A DNA stretch of 64,000 bases from Pseudomonas sp. C1C7 (GTDB taxonomy: Bacteria > Pseudomonadota > Gammaproteobacteria > Pseudomonadales > Pseudomonadaceae), in assembly GCF_013359595.1 (NCBI RefSeq), contig NZ_JABFMP010000028.1, positions 1-64,000 of the forward strand, written 5' to 3'. This document shows, in pieces, positions 24,500-33,489 of the stretch (position 1 is the first letter of the stretch; each line of letters starts with the position of its first letter). Under the pieces are notes generated by a model. The model worked only from the letters and a program-made list of their open reading frames with translations. It had not been told where the DNA came from and made no database searches. Both the position numbers and the translations under genes were made by a program.

Positions 24500-26590
24500 A
24501 TGAGCAAGCAACAATATCGTCTGGGCATCGACGCCGGCGGCACCTTCACCGATTTCATCCTGGCGGACCGCAGCGGCAACGTGCAGCTGTTCAAGGCCCC
24601 TTCCACGCCACAGGACGGCACGATCGCGATCCGCAACGGCCTGGCGCAGATCGCCGACGCCATCGGCCGCACGCCCGCCGAGATCATCGGCGACTGCGAC
24701 CTGTGCATCAACGGCACCACCGTGGCCCTCAACGCGCTGATCGAAAAAACCGGGGTCAAGGTCGGCCTGCTGTGCACCGACGGCCACGAAGACAGCCTGG
24801 AAATCCGCCTGGGCCACAAGGAAGACGGCCATCGCTACGATGCCACTTTCCCGCCGGCCTACATGCTGGTGCCGCGTCACCTGCGTCGTCCGATCAAGGG
24901 CCGGATGCTCAGCAACGGCAGCGAACACGCGCCGCTCGACGAACAGGCCATCGGCGAAGCCATCGAATACTTTCGCCAGCAGGAGGTAAAGGCAGTCGCG
25001 ATTTCCTTCGTCTGGTCGGTGCGCAACCCGGCCCACGAACAACGGGCCGCCGAGATGGTGCGCGCGGCGCTGCCGGGGGTGTTCGTGTGCACCGGCAACG
25101 AAGTGTTCCCGCAGATCCGCGAATACACCCGCACTTCGACCACAGTGGTCAACGCCTACCTGAGCCCGGTGATGGGCCGCTACATCGAGCGCATCGACGC
25201 CCTGTTCGAAGAGCTAGGCGCCCAGCAGCCGACCCGCTACTTCCAGTCCAACGGAGGCCTGGCGCCCGGCGTGGTGATGCGCGAGCGTGCGGTCAACGCG
25301 ATCAACTCCGGCCCTGCCTCCGCGCCCCAGGCCGGGTTGTGCGTGGCCCAGCCGTTCGGCATCGACAACGTGATCACCGTGGACATGGGCGGCACCTCGT
25401 TCGACATCACCCTGAGCAAGTCGGGGCGCACCAACTTCAGCAAGGACACCGACTTTCTGCGCTATCGCATCGGTGTGCCGATGATCCAGGTGGAAACCCT
25501 CGGCGCCGGTGGCGGCTCGATCGCCTATCTGGATGACTTCGGCATGCTCCAGGTCGGCCCGCGCAGCGCCGGCGCCAACCCGGGCCCGGTGTGCTACGGC
25601 AAGGGCGGCACCGAGCCGACCGTCACCGACGCCAATCTGGCCCTTGGTTACCTGGCCGACGGCGCCCTGCTCGGTGGCAGCATTCGCCTGAACCGCAAGG
25701 CGGCCATCGAAGCGATCCGCAGTAAGATCGCCGAGCCCCTGGGCATCAGCGTGGAACGGGCGGCCATCGGCATCATCACCCTGGTCAACCTGAACATGGT
25801 CAGCGGCATTCGCCGGGTTTCGGTGGAGCGTGGCTTCGACCCACGGGACTTCGCCCTGATCGGCGCCGGCGGCGCAGCGGGCATGCACGTGATGCGCCTG
25901 GCCGAGGAAATCGGCAGCAAGGTGGTGCTGATCCCGAAAGTCGCCTCCGGCCTGTGCGCCTACGGGCAGATCCTCTCGGACATCCGTTACGACCAGTTGA
26001 CCACCCTGCCGATGCGCCTGGACGACGATCTGGTCGACCTGCCGTTGCTCAACCGCACCCTGCGCGACTTGCGCGAGCGTGGCATGAACAACCTGCGCGA
26101 CGACGGTTTCGGCGCCGGCAACAACGTCGAATGCCACTACAACCTGGAGATCCGCTACCTCGGCCAGGTCCACGAATGCAGCGTGGAACTGAGCTGCGAT
26201 CAACTGGATCAAGCCGGTTTGGCCACGTTGCGCGACGCCTTCCACACCCGGCACAAGGCGCTGTTTTCCTACAGCGAGCCACAAAGCCCGGCGGAACTGG
26301 TCAACCTCGAATGCTCGGTGATCGCCCGCCTGCAACGTCCGCCGATGCCGGAACTGGCGCAGCCCGACGAGTATCTGGCGGCCAAAGCCAGCGCCCATCG
26401 CTCGATGCTGTTCAGCGACCAGTCGCCGTGGCAGGACACGCCGGTGTACAACGGCGAGCACCTGCAAGCGGGGCAAACCGTCAAGGGCCCGTGCGTGATC
26501 GAGGAATCGACCACCAACATCGTCGTGCCACCGGGCTGGCAGGCCACCCTGGCGCCGTCCGCCACCTACCGGCTGACGCCTGACGATTGA
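24500..26590 (+). CDS. hyuA: Hydantoinase/oxoprolinase family protein (HyuA-like)
   Basis: The 696-residue ATP-binding partner of HyuB belongs to the actin-like ATPase group. YRLGIDAGGTFTDFILADRSG at the N-terminus and the second phosphate loop VDMGGTSFDITLSKSG near 300 are the nucleotide motifs. LGAGGGSIAYLDDFGMLQVGPRSAGANPGPVCYG and FALIGAGGAAGMHV are also characteristic. ATG at 24500 has CTGGAA about 10 nt upstream; an 8-codon longer form is possible. The operon order hyuB-hyuA-araC, with AraC-type direct repeats ahead, suggests substrate-inducible expression. Confidence 0.93.
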   Translation: MSKQQYRLGIDAGGTFTDFILADRSGNVQLFKAPSTPQDGTIAIRNGLAQIADAIGRTPAEIIGDCDLCINGTTVALNALIEKTGVKVGLLCTDGHEDSLEIRLGHKEDGHRYDATFPPAYMLVPRHLRRPIKGRMLSNGSEHAPLDEQAIGEAIEYFRQQEVKAVAISFVWSVRNPAHEQRAAEMVRAALPGVFVCTGNEVFPQIREYTRTSTTVVNAYLSPVMGRYIERIDALFEELGAQQPTRYFQSNGGLAPGVVMRERAVNAINSGPASAPQAGLCVAQPFGIDNVITVDMGGTSFDITLSKSGRTNFSKDTDFLRYRIGVPMIQVETLGAGGGSIAYLDDFGMLQVGPRSAGANPGPVCYGKGGTEPTVTDANLALGYLADGALLGGSIRLNRKAAIEAIRSKIAEPLGISVERAAIGIITLVNLNMVSGIRRVSVERGFDPRDFALIGAGGAAGMHVMRLAEEIGSKVVLIPKVASGLCAYGQILSDIRYDQLTTLPMRLDDDLVDLPLLNRTLRDLRERGMNNLRDDGFGAGNNVECHYNLEIRYLGQVHECSVELSCDQLDQAGLATLRDAFHTRHKALFSYSEPQSPAELVNLECSVIARLQRPPMPELAQPDEYLAAKASAHRSMLFSDQSPWQDTPVYNGEHLQAGQTVKGPCVIEESTTNIVVPPGWQATLAPSATYRLTPDD

Positions 26591-26685
26591 CCGTCCGCCA
26601 GCAATGGCAAATGATGGCAACCCAGCGGTGCCTCGGGCTTTGGCCTCGGCACCGTCCTCATAATAAAAATCATACGAGGACAGCC

Positions 26686-27648
26686 ATGGCCTACAAACTC
26701 TCCACCCGCGCCTGGTCCGACAGTCAGTGTCAGCCGCTCTGGGCCCAGGCCATCGCCAGTGCTTATTTTCCCCTGACCCTGGAATTCGCCCCCAGCAGCC
26801 GCTTCAGCGGCAGCCTGCAGATATGGGAAACCGGCAGCACGCCGCTGACCCTGTCGCGCCTGCGCTCCAGCCAGCTGGGTTATTCGCGCAGCAAGGCCCA
26901 GGTCAGCGAAGACCATGAAGCCTGTTATCTGGTGACCGTGCCCCGTCGTGGCGAAGTTCATTTCGAGCAGGACGGCCGCGCCCTGCATTGCCGGCCGGGC
27001 GGGTTCATCTTCGAACGGGGCGATGCGCCCTACCGTTTTCACTACGCCTGCGACAATGATCTGTGGGTGTTCAAGCTTCCCGAACGGGCGTTGCACGGGC
27101 AGTTGCGCGGCGCCGAGCGCTACACCCGTTTCTGTTTCGACGCCCGCCGTGCGCTGGGAAGGATCTTTGTCGATCAACTGGCGATGTGCGCGGCGCGCTT
27201 CGATGAATGCAGCGACACGGCCCGGCACATGTTGCTCGACCAGGCGCTGTCGACCCTGTTGATGGCCCTGCGTGAGGACGAGCGCGTGCTCAGCAGTGAA
27301 AGTTCGAACCTGGCGGCGATGCATTTGCAGCGCATCGAGCAGTATGTCGACAAGCAACTGGGCAACCCCGACCTGTCACCGCAAATGGTCGCCGACGCCT
27401 GCGGTCTGTCGGTGCGCTATCTGCACAAACTCTTCAGCAGCACACCTTACAGCCTCGGCGAATGGATCCGCCTGCGCCGCCTCGAAGCGGTCCACCGCGG
27501 CCTGCACGACCCCGCCTGCCACCTGTCCATCGGCGAACTGGCCATGCGCTGGGGCTTCAGCGACCAGGCCCAATTCACCCGCAGCTTCCGCCAGCATTTC
27601 GGTTGCACCGCACGCGAAGTGCGCAACGCCGCAGCCGTACCCTCCTGA
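26686..27648 (+). CDS. AraC-family transcriptional regulator
   Basis: The 320-residue regulator has an N-terminal AraC-binding-like domain (FSGSLQIWETGSTPLTLSRLRSSQLGYSRS; CYLVTVPRRGEVHFEQDGRALHCRPGGFIFERGDAPYRF), as in FeaR-type proteins. The C-terminal double helix-turn-helix runs from about residue 210 (QYVDKQLGNPDLSPQMVADACGLSVRYLHKLFSSTPYSLGEWIRLRRLEAV...GELAMRWGFSDQAQFTRSFRQHFG). ATG at 26686 has CGAGGA 6 nt before it. It lies 95 nt after hyuA and probably activates hyuBA through the 22-bp-spaced direct repeats at 22581-22615, perhaps the upstream amine operon too. Confidence 0.92.
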   Translation: MAYKLSTRAWSDSQCQPLWAQAIASAYFPLTLEFAPSSRFSGSLQIWETGSTPLTLSRLRSSQLGYSRSKAQVSEDHEACYLVTVPRRGEVHFEQDGRALHCRPGGFIFERGDAPYRFHYACDNDLWVFKLPERALHGQLRGAERYTRFCFDARRALGRIFVDQLAMCAARFDECSDTARHMLLDQALSTLLMALREDERVLSSESSNLAAMHLQRIEQYVDKQLGNPDLSPQMVADACGLSVRYLHKLFSSTPYSLGEWIRLRRLEAVHRGLHDPACHLSIGELAMRWGFSDQAQFTRSFRQHFGCTAREVRNAAAVPS

Positions 27649-27658
27649 CACAAAAACC

Positions 27659-27758
27659 TGCAGGAGCGAGCACGCTCGCGATGGTCGTTAACGATGACGC
27701 TGGGTATCTGATGCCCCGCGGCGTTTTCGAGTCCATCGCGAGCAAGCTCGCTCCTACA
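27659..27758. repeat. REP pair, class GGAGCGAGC
   Basis: Opposed units (gcaggagcgagcacgctcgc and its partner) surround GTTAACGATGACGCTGGGTATCTG. It is closely related to 21709-21810, and lies between the convergent araC and MFS genes. Confidence 0.85.
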
Positions 27759-27771
27759 CAGGGTTGGTGTT

Positions 27772-29082
27772 TTATTCGGTGACGCCTACCACATGCTCCG
27801 GCGCAGCCTGTGCCTCGGTCACCGGCGCGTTGAGCAGCAGGAAGTACGCCAGGGCCGAGCACAGGGCCACCACCGCGCTGATCATGAACGCGGTGTTGAA
27901 GGATCCCGAATACTCGATGCTGAAACCGGTGACGATCGGCGCGACGGAGCCGGCGATGTAGCCGCCGAAGTTCTGGATCGAGCCGAACGAGGCCACGCGG
28001 CGGCTGTCGACAATGGTGTTGACGATCATCCAGGCCGTGGCGCTGGCCATGTTGATGCTGAACAGCGCCAGGCACAGCAGGATGATGCAGCCGGTCAGCC
28101 CGGTGACGAACGACAGCGGCAGCGTGAACAGTGCCGCCAGCACCAGGCCCGTGATCACCCCGAACTTGCGGCTGGCCAGGATGCCCATGCCACGGCGTAC
28201 CAGCATGTCGCAGAAACGCCCGGCGACGATGGTGCCGACCGCGCCGAAACCATAGGCCAGCGACACCAGCCATGCGGTCTTGTACAGGTTCATGCCGTGT
28301 TCACGTTCGAAGTAGCCCGGCAGCCAGGTCAGGTGCAGCCAGAGCATGTAGATCACACCCATGAAGCCCAGTACCGCGCCCCAGGTGCTGCGATGCTTGA
28401 ACAGGTCGAGCCAGCCGGCAAAGTAGGAGACTTTCGGGGCATCGGGCTGGGCCACTTGCGCCTTGCGCTCATTCGGCAGCGGCTTGCCTTCGGCCGCCAG
28501 CTCCGCCAGATACTGCGCCTTGCTCTTGTAGAAGCTCAGCCAGCACAGCGCCAGGATGATCCCGATCACGCCGGTGATGATGAACATCCCGCGCCAGCCG
28601 AAATTGACCATGAACAGCGTCAGCAAGGGTGGCGCCAGGCATGGGCCAAGGCAGGTCGAGGACCAGACGATGCCGGTGGGTGTGCCGCGCTCGTTGGCAT
28701 CGAACCATTCCGACAGGGCCTTGGCCGCCGAGGGAAACATCGGCGCCTCGCCAATCCCCAGCATCACCCGCAGGCCCATGAAGCCGGCGAAGCTGTTGAC
28801 CATGCCGAACGCCGACTGGGCGACCGACCAGGCCAGCAGCGAGGCGCCCAGGGCGATCTTGCTGCCCAGACGGTCGATGATCAGGCCCATCGGCAACTGC
28901 GCGAAGGCATAGGCAATGGAGAACGCCGACAGCAGGATGCCCATCTGCGAGGGGCTGATCATCATGTCTTTCTGGATAGAGGTGTTGGCGATCGACAGCG
29001 CGCTACGGTCGAGGTAGTTGACGATGCCGATCAACAGCAGGAACACGACGGTGATGCTCTGGTACTTCTTCAGTGGTTTCAT
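27772..29082 (-). CDS. MFS transporter, anion:cation symporter (sugar-acid) type
   Basis: The 436-residue carrier has 12 predicted membrane helices and the ACS-family signatures IVNYLDRSALSIANTSIQKDMMISPSQMGILLSAFSIAYAFAQLPMGLIIDRLGSK and MLGIGEAPMFPSAAKALSEWF. Relatives import hexuronates, galactonate, glucarate or galactarate. ATG at 29082 is preceded by AAAGG. It is the last gene of a minus-strand run with FAH-family, Ldh2 and UxaA-type enzymes, so it likely imports the sugar acid they degrade. Confidence 0.92.
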   Translation of the reverse strand: MKPLKKYQSITVVFLLLIGIVNYLDRSALSIANTSIQKDMMISPSQMGILLSAFSIAYAFAQLPMGLIIDRLGSKIALGASLLAWSVAQSAFGMVNSFAGFMGLRVMLGIGEAPMFPSAAKALSEWFDANERGTPTGIVWSSTCLGPCLAPPLLTLFMVNFGWRGMFIITGVIGIILALCWLSFYKSKAQYLAELAAEGKPLPNERKAQVAQPDAPKVSYFAGWLDLFKHRSTWGAVLGFMGVIYMLWLHLTWLPGYFEREHGMNLYKTAWLVSLAYGFGAVGTIVAGRFCDMLVRRGMGILASRKFGVITGLVLAALFTLPLSFVTGLTGCIILLCLALFSINMASATAWMIVNTIVDSRRVASFGSIQNFGGYIAGSVAPIVTGFSIEYSGSFNTAFMISAVVALCSALAYFLLLNAPVTEAQAAPEHVVGVTE

Positions 29083-29165
29083 CTGATGGCCTTTATTATT
29101 GTTATTGACGTGGATTCTGCCGGCACTCAGCCGGCGTCTCATTCATCCCTGCTGCCGAACCTTCC

Positions 29166-30377
29166 TCATGGCTGGCGCGCCGTCACCGCCGCATCCAGCA
29201 AACCACGCCGTCCCAGGCTGTCGATCAACGAGCGCAAACCGAACGCCCACTGCGGCGCCTGATCGCTGGTGGTCACGCGATTGCACAGGGCGCCCAGTTG
29301 CGCATTGCTGATGGTGACCAGATCACCCGGCTTGTGGGTGAAGCCGCTGCCCGGCTGATCGCGGTCCTGCTTGGGGGCGAACAGAGTACCGAGAAACAGC
29401 ACCAGGCCGTCGGGATATTGATGGTTTTCATTGAGCGTCTGCTGGACCAGATCCAGAGGATCGCGGCTGATCTGCGACATGGAACTGCGGCCTTGCAGCA
29501 CGAATCCGTCCTGGCCTTCGACGCGCAGATCCACTTGGGCACTGCGCACGTCGTCCAGGCTGAAGGTCTCGTCGAACAGGCGCAAAAAAGGTCCCAGGGA
29601 CGTCGAGGCGTTGTTGTCCTTGGCCTTGGACAGCAGCAAGGCGCTGCGCCCTTCGAAATCGCGCAGGTTGACGTCGTTGCCGAGCATCGCGCCGTGGACC
29701 GTGCCGTTGCTCGACACCGCCAGCACCACTTCCGGCTCCGGGTTGTTCCAGCTCGATTTGGGGTGAATGCCGATGTCGGCACCGTGACCGACCGCCGACA
29801 GCGGCTGGGCCTTGGTGAAGATTTCGGCGTCCGGGCCGATGCCCACCTCCAGATACTGCGACCACAGGCCCTGCTCCACCAGCACCTTGCGCAGGGCTTC
29901 GGCCTGGGCCGAACCCGGGACGATCTGCGACAGGTCGGCACCGATGCGGCTGGCCAGGGTGTCGCGAATCGCGTCGGCCTTGGCCGGATCGCCCTTGGCC
30001 TGCTCCTCGACCACACGCTCCAGCAGGCTGGTGGCGAAGGTCACGCCGGCAGCCTTGACCGCCTGCAAGTCGATGGGCGCGAGCAGCCATGGCAGGCGGT
30101 CATCGCGCCGGTTCGGGTCGCTGTTTTCCAGCAACCGGGGCAATTCGATCAAGGCGTCGGCCAGGGGCAGCGAGCGCAGATAGGCCACCGGGTCCGCCAC
30201 TTCGAGCAGCGCCGAGACAGTGGCCACATGGGCGCTGATGTCGTGCACGGCGCCGGCCTTGACCAGCACCACGGCCGGGCCCTGGTCGGGAAGCCAGACA
30301 CGGCCGACCCAGCTGCCGGTGTGGAACACGGCGAGGTCGTTGCTTTGCGGCAAAGGTGATGCTGAATGGTTTGTCAT
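29166..30377 (-). CDS. Fumarylacetoacetate hydrolase family, XylX-like 2-keto-3-deoxy acid enzyme
   Basis: The 403-residue enzyme is longer than ordinary FAH-family hydrolases (about 280). Its N-terminal domain (VGRVWLPDQGPAVVLVKAGAVHDISAHVATVSALLE) resembles that of 2-keto-3-deoxy-pentonate dehydratases (XylX type). Metal ligands fit NNPEPEVVLAVSSNGTVHGAMLGNDVNLRDFEGRSALLLSKAKDNNASTSLGPF. The C-terminal FTHKPGDLVTISNAQLGALCNRV is also typical. ATG at 30377 has AGAGAG upstream. In the cluster it could dehydrate or cleave the 2-keto-3-deoxy acid produced by a sugar-acid dehydratase. Which reaction is not settled by sequence. Confidence 0.85.
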   Translation of the reverse strand: MTNHSASPLPQSNDLAVFHTGSWVGRVWLPDQGPAVVLVKAGAVHDISAHVATVSALLEVADPVAYLRSLPLADALIELPRLLENSDPNRRDDRLPWLLAPIDLQAVKAAGVTFATSLLERVVEEQAKGDPAKADAIRDTLASRIGADLSQIVPGSAQAEALRKVLVEQGLWSQYLEVGIGPDAEIFTKAQPLSAVGHGADIGIHPKSSWNNPEPEVVLAVSSNGTVHGAMLGNDVNLRDFEGRSALLLSKAKDNNASTSLGPFLRLFDETFSLDDVRSAQVDLRVEGQDGFVLQGRSSMSQISRDPLDLVQQTLNENHQYPDGLVLFLGTLFAPKQDRDQPGSGFTHKPGDLVTISNAQLGALCNRVTTSDQAPQWAFGLRSLIDSLGRRGLLDAAVTARQP

Positions 30378-30408
30378 GGGTGCTCTCTTATTGTCTGTTT
30401 CTCATGAC

Positions 30409-30511
30409 CTGTAGGAGCGAGTTCACTCGCGATGGCCGCCAACGATGACGCTGGCAGCCTGACACCCCGCGGTGTCCGATCCACCATCGCGGGCGTGCTC
30501 GCGCCTACAGG
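30409..30511. repeat. REP pair, class GGAGCGAG
   Basis: The unit tgtaggagcgagttcactcg faces its partner ending cgtgctcgcgcctacag, with the same inner GCCAACGATGACGCTGG...CCCCGCGGTGT core as 21709 and 27659. It lies inside the minus-strand sugar-acid cluster, between two genes transcribed the same way. Confidence 0.85.
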
Positions 30512-30520
30512 GGTCGGTGT

Positions 30521-31576
30521 TCAGGGCAGTTCGGGCAGTTGCAGTTGACGGGCGGTTTGGTTGAGGTCTTCGCGCAGTTTTGGCGTCAGGCTCAGGCCTT
30601 GCGCCAGTGCCTGGGCACGCAGTTTCAGACCGGCCTGTCCCGGCAGGCGCACCGGGCGTTGCGGGTCGATCGGGCGGCTGGCCAGGATCAGTTTGCCGAG
30701 GAATGAACTCTCGTCGGTGAAGGCCTCGAGCCCGCCGAAGAAACGCGGGTCAATCACCAGCGCCGTGGCCGAAGCGCCCCACTGATCCGGGCCGTCCTTG
30801 CGTCCGTGCCCGGCCAGTCCCGAGGTCAGCGCCTCCACCAGAATCGCCAAAGCAAAACCCTTGTGCCCGAAGGCCTCGCCACCCAACGGCAGGATGCTGC
30901 CCGACGGCGTGCTGAAGAAATCGTTGGGGTCGTTGCTCACCCGCCCTTCGTTGCTCATCACCACCGGATGCGGCAACGCGGTACCCGCGTCACGGCACTG
31001 ACCGACCATGGCCAGGGTCACGGTGGACATGCTCACGTCCAGCAGAATCGGCTCGCCCTGGGTGGGAATGCCGGCAGCAATCGGGTTGGGCGTGTAGATC
31101 GGGTCGATCCCGCCGTGGGCGCTGACGATGCCGACCGACGGATCGGAGGAATACACCATGGCCACCAGGCCGCGATCGGTGAACGGCTTGAGATACGCCG
31201 CCAGGCAGCCTATGTGCGAGGCGCGACGGACCACGGCGATGCCGATGCCCTGCTCGCTCGCGCCCTTCGCCGCGCTGTCCAGGGCCCGGCTGACACAGTA
31301 CGGCCCAAGCACATAGTGACCGTCGAACAGGCTCGATATGCCGCTGTCCGAGACCTGCTCGAGCATCTGCGCGCGGGCCTTCACCTGCCCGCTCTGCATG
31401 CCGCCGATATAGCGGCTCACCAGATTCAAGCCGTGGGTGCGATGGCCCAGCAACTCGCCTTCAAGCAACACGCGGGTCACCACCCGGGCCACCTCCGCAT
31501 CGGCTCCACTTTTTTCGAACAGTTGCTCGACGAACGCTGTCAGCGTCTGCACGTCGTAGCGATTGGCTTGGGTCAT
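30521..31576 (-). CDS. Malate/L-lactate dehydrogenase family oxidoreductase (Ldh2)
   Basis: The 351-residue NAD(P)-dependent enzyme is of the Ldh2/YlbC/DpkA family, structurally distinct from classical lactate dehydrogenases. Family features are GHRTHGLNLVSRYIGGMQSGQ, VVRRASHIGCLAAYLKPF, GGIDPIYTPNPIAAGIPTQGEPILLDVSMST and GGEAFGHKGFALAILVEALTSGLAG. ATG at 31576 has GGAG upstream; the 17-residue longer frame is unconserved. In sugar-acid clusters such enzymes oxidise or reduce 2-keto(-3-deoxy) acids or 2-hydroxy acids. Substrate not assigned. Confidence 0.88.
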   Translation of the reverse strand: MTQANRYDVQTLTAFVEQLFEKSGADAEVARVVTRVLLEGELLGHRTHGLNLVSRYIGGMQSGQVKARAQMLEQVSDSGISSLFDGHYVLGPYCVSRALDSAAKGASEQGIGIAVVRRASHIGCLAAYLKPFTDRGLVAMVYSSDPSVGIVSAHGGIDPIYTPNPIAAGIPTQGEPILLDVSMSTVTLAMVGQCRDAGTALPHPVVMSNEGRVSNDPNDFFSTPSGSILPLGGEAFGHKGFALAILVEALTSGLAGHGRKDGPDQWGASATALVIDPRFFGGLEAFTDESSFLGKLILASRPIDPQRPVRLPGQAGLKLRAQALAQGLSLTPKLREDLNQTARQLQLPELP

Positions 31577-31635
31577 GCTTGTGACTCCGTGATCAATTCT
31601 GGATTCAGCGTGTGTTTTGCCGGTCAAAGACTCAC

Positions 31636-33183
31636 TCAGGTGACGGCACCGATCTGCCAGGGCACGAACTCGTTCTGCCCGTAACCGTGCTGCTCGCTCT
31701 TGCTGCGCTCGCCCGACGCAATGCGCAGCATCTGTTCGAAGATGTAGGCGCCGCGTTCCTCGATGCTGGTGGACCCGTCGGCGATGCCGCCGCAGTTCAC
31801 GTCCATGTCTTCTTCCTGGTGTTCGAACACCCGGTTGTTGGTCGCCAGCTTGATCGACGGTGCCGGCGCGCAGCCGTAGGCCGAACCGCGACCGGTGGTG
31901 AAGGCGATCAGGTTGGCGCCGCCGGCCACCTGGCCCGTGGCCGAGACCGGGTCATAGCCCGGTGTATCCATGAACACCAGGCCCCTGGCTTGAACCGCTT
32001 GCGCGTATTCGTACACATCCACCAGATTGCTGGAGCCGGCCTTGGCCACGGCGCCCAGGGATTTCTCGAGGATGGTGGTCAGGCCACCGGCCTTGTTGCC
32101 GGCCGAGGGGTTGTTGTTCAGTTCGGCGTTCATGCGTCGGCAGTAGTCTTCCCACCAGTGAATCCGCGCGATGAGTTTTTCCCCCACTTCGCGGCTCACT
32201 GCTCGGCGCGTCAGCAAGTGCTCGGCGCCATAGATTTCCGGGGTCTCGGAGAGAATCGCAGTGCCGCCCGCCGCCACCAGACGGTCGACGGCGTTACCCA
32301 ATGCAGGGTTGGCGGTGATGCCTGAATAGCCGTCCGAGCCGCCGCATTGCAGGCCGACCACCAGATGCCGGGCGCTGACTGGCTCGCGCCGTACCTGATT
32401 GGCCTTGGGCAGCAAGGCCCTGACCTGTTCAATGCCACTGGCGATGGTTTTCGAGGTGCCGCCCAGGCCCTGAATGGTGAAGGCGCGCAACTGATCGCCG
32501 GGCTGCATGCCCTGGCTTTCCATCAGGCTCTCGATCTGGTTGGTCTCGCAGCCCAGGCCGATGATCAGCACGGCGGCGAAATTGGGGTGTGCGGCGTAAC
32601 CGGCCAGGGTGCGGCGCAGCAGGCCCAAGGCTTCGCCGCTGGGGTCGACGGCACAGCCGGCGCCGTGGGTCAGGGCCACGACACCATCGATGTTCGGGTA
32701 ATCGGCCAGCGCTTGCGGGTGGATGTCACGACGAAAATGATCGGCCACGGCCCGGGCCACGGTGGCCGAGCAGTTCACCGAGGTCAGGATGCCGACGTAA
32801 TTGCGGGTGGCGACGCGGCCATCGGCGCGCACGATGCCCTGGAACACGGCTTCGGTTGCAGGCGAGTCATGAACGTCGACGCCGAACGCGTAGTCACGGG
32901 CAAAGTCGCCCATCTCCACGTTGTGCACATGCACATGGTCGCCGGCTTCGATGGGCTGCGAGGCGAAACCGATGATTTGCCCGTAACGGCGCAGCGGCTG
33001 GCCCTGCTCCACGCGCTGGGTGGCGACCTTGTGACCGGAGGGAATCGGCTGGCGCACGGTGATCGCTTCGGCCTCGAGGCTCAGGCCTTCAGGCAGGGCC
33101 TGGCGTGCAATCAGTACGTTGTCCTGGGGGTTGAGGCGGATCACGGCGGCATCGCCGGTCCGGGTTCTGGCAATCAGTTGCAT
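31636..33183 (-). CDS. UxaA/GarD-family altronate/galactarate-type dehydratase
   Basis: The 515-residue enzyme has an N-terminal SAF domain (about 1-95: VIRLNPQDNVLIARQALPEGLSLEAEAITVRQPIPSGHKVA) and a large UxaA catalytic part. Motifs are DGRVATRNYVGILTSVNCSATVARAVADHF, LGCETNQIESL, QCGGSDGYSGITANPALGNAVDRLVAAGGTAILSETPEIYGAEHLLTRRA, and FTTGRGSAYGCAPAPSIKLATN. It should dehydrate a hexaric or aldonic acid to the 2-keto-3-deoxy acid, with iron as usual for the family. ATG at 33183 follows GAGAGG. It is first of the enzymes in this minus-strand run. Galactarate and altronate are candidate substrates. Confidence 0.92.
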   Translation of the reverse strand: MQLIARTRTGDAAVIRLNPQDNVLIARQALPEGLSLEAEAITVRQPIPSGHKVATQRVEQGQPLRRYGQIIGFASQPIEAGDHVHVHNVEMGDFARDYAFGVDVHDSPATEAVFQGIVRADGRVATRNYVGILTSVNCSATVARAVADHFRRDIHPQALADYPNIDGVVALTHGAGCAVDPSGEALGLLRRTLAGYAAHPNFAAVLIIGLGCETNQIESLMESQGMQPGDQLRAFTIQGLGGTSKTIASGIEQVRALLPKANQVRREPVSARHLVVGLQCGGSDGYSGITANPALGNAVDRLVAAGGTAILSETPEIYGAEHLLTRRAVSREVGEKLIARIHWWEDYCRRMNAELNNNPSAGNKAGGLTTILEKSLGAVAKAGSSNLVDVYEYAQAVQARGLVFMDTPGYDPVSATGQVAGGANLIAFTTGRGSAYGCAPAPSIKLATNNRVFEHQEEDMDVNCGGIADGSTSIEERGAYIFEQMLRIASGERSKSEQHGYGQNEFVPWQIGAVT

Positions 33184-33489
33184 GGGACCTCTCAGGGCAG
33201 TACGGCCGCATTCTTGTTATGGCGCCGCCCGTTCGGTGACGGGCGAATCTGAGATAACTGTAAGGAGCCGCACTGGACATTCCCAATGAGATGATCCGAT
33301 CGAACGATAACCAAGAGTTATCAAAGTGGCCTGTTGCGCGAAGCAAATCAATCGCTTTGACCGTCAAACCTGTGGTGAAGGGGCATGCCCTAATGCCAGT
33401 CAGTCAAGAGATTCAACAGGCAATGAGGGCATTGTGGCGAGGCAAAGGTGTATTCACAGGACTGGCGTCTTCGCGAGCAAGCTTCGCTC
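33184..33489. other. Intergenic region with a half REP and a palindrome fragment
   Basis: The 306 nt between the dehydratase start and the LysR gene holds its promoter region (33184-33330 is AT-richer, with GATAACCAAGAGTTATC at 33306-33322, an imperfect inverted repeat that may be an operator). Further on are CCTGTGGTGAAGGGGCATGCCC (about 33369-33390) and a single REP unit at 33468-33495. No gene is apparent. Confidence 0.5.

Noticed and set aside
27793..29262. 489-codon plus-strand frame opposite the MFS gene
   Set aside because: Gln/His/Arg-rich shadow of a hydrophobic transporter sequence.
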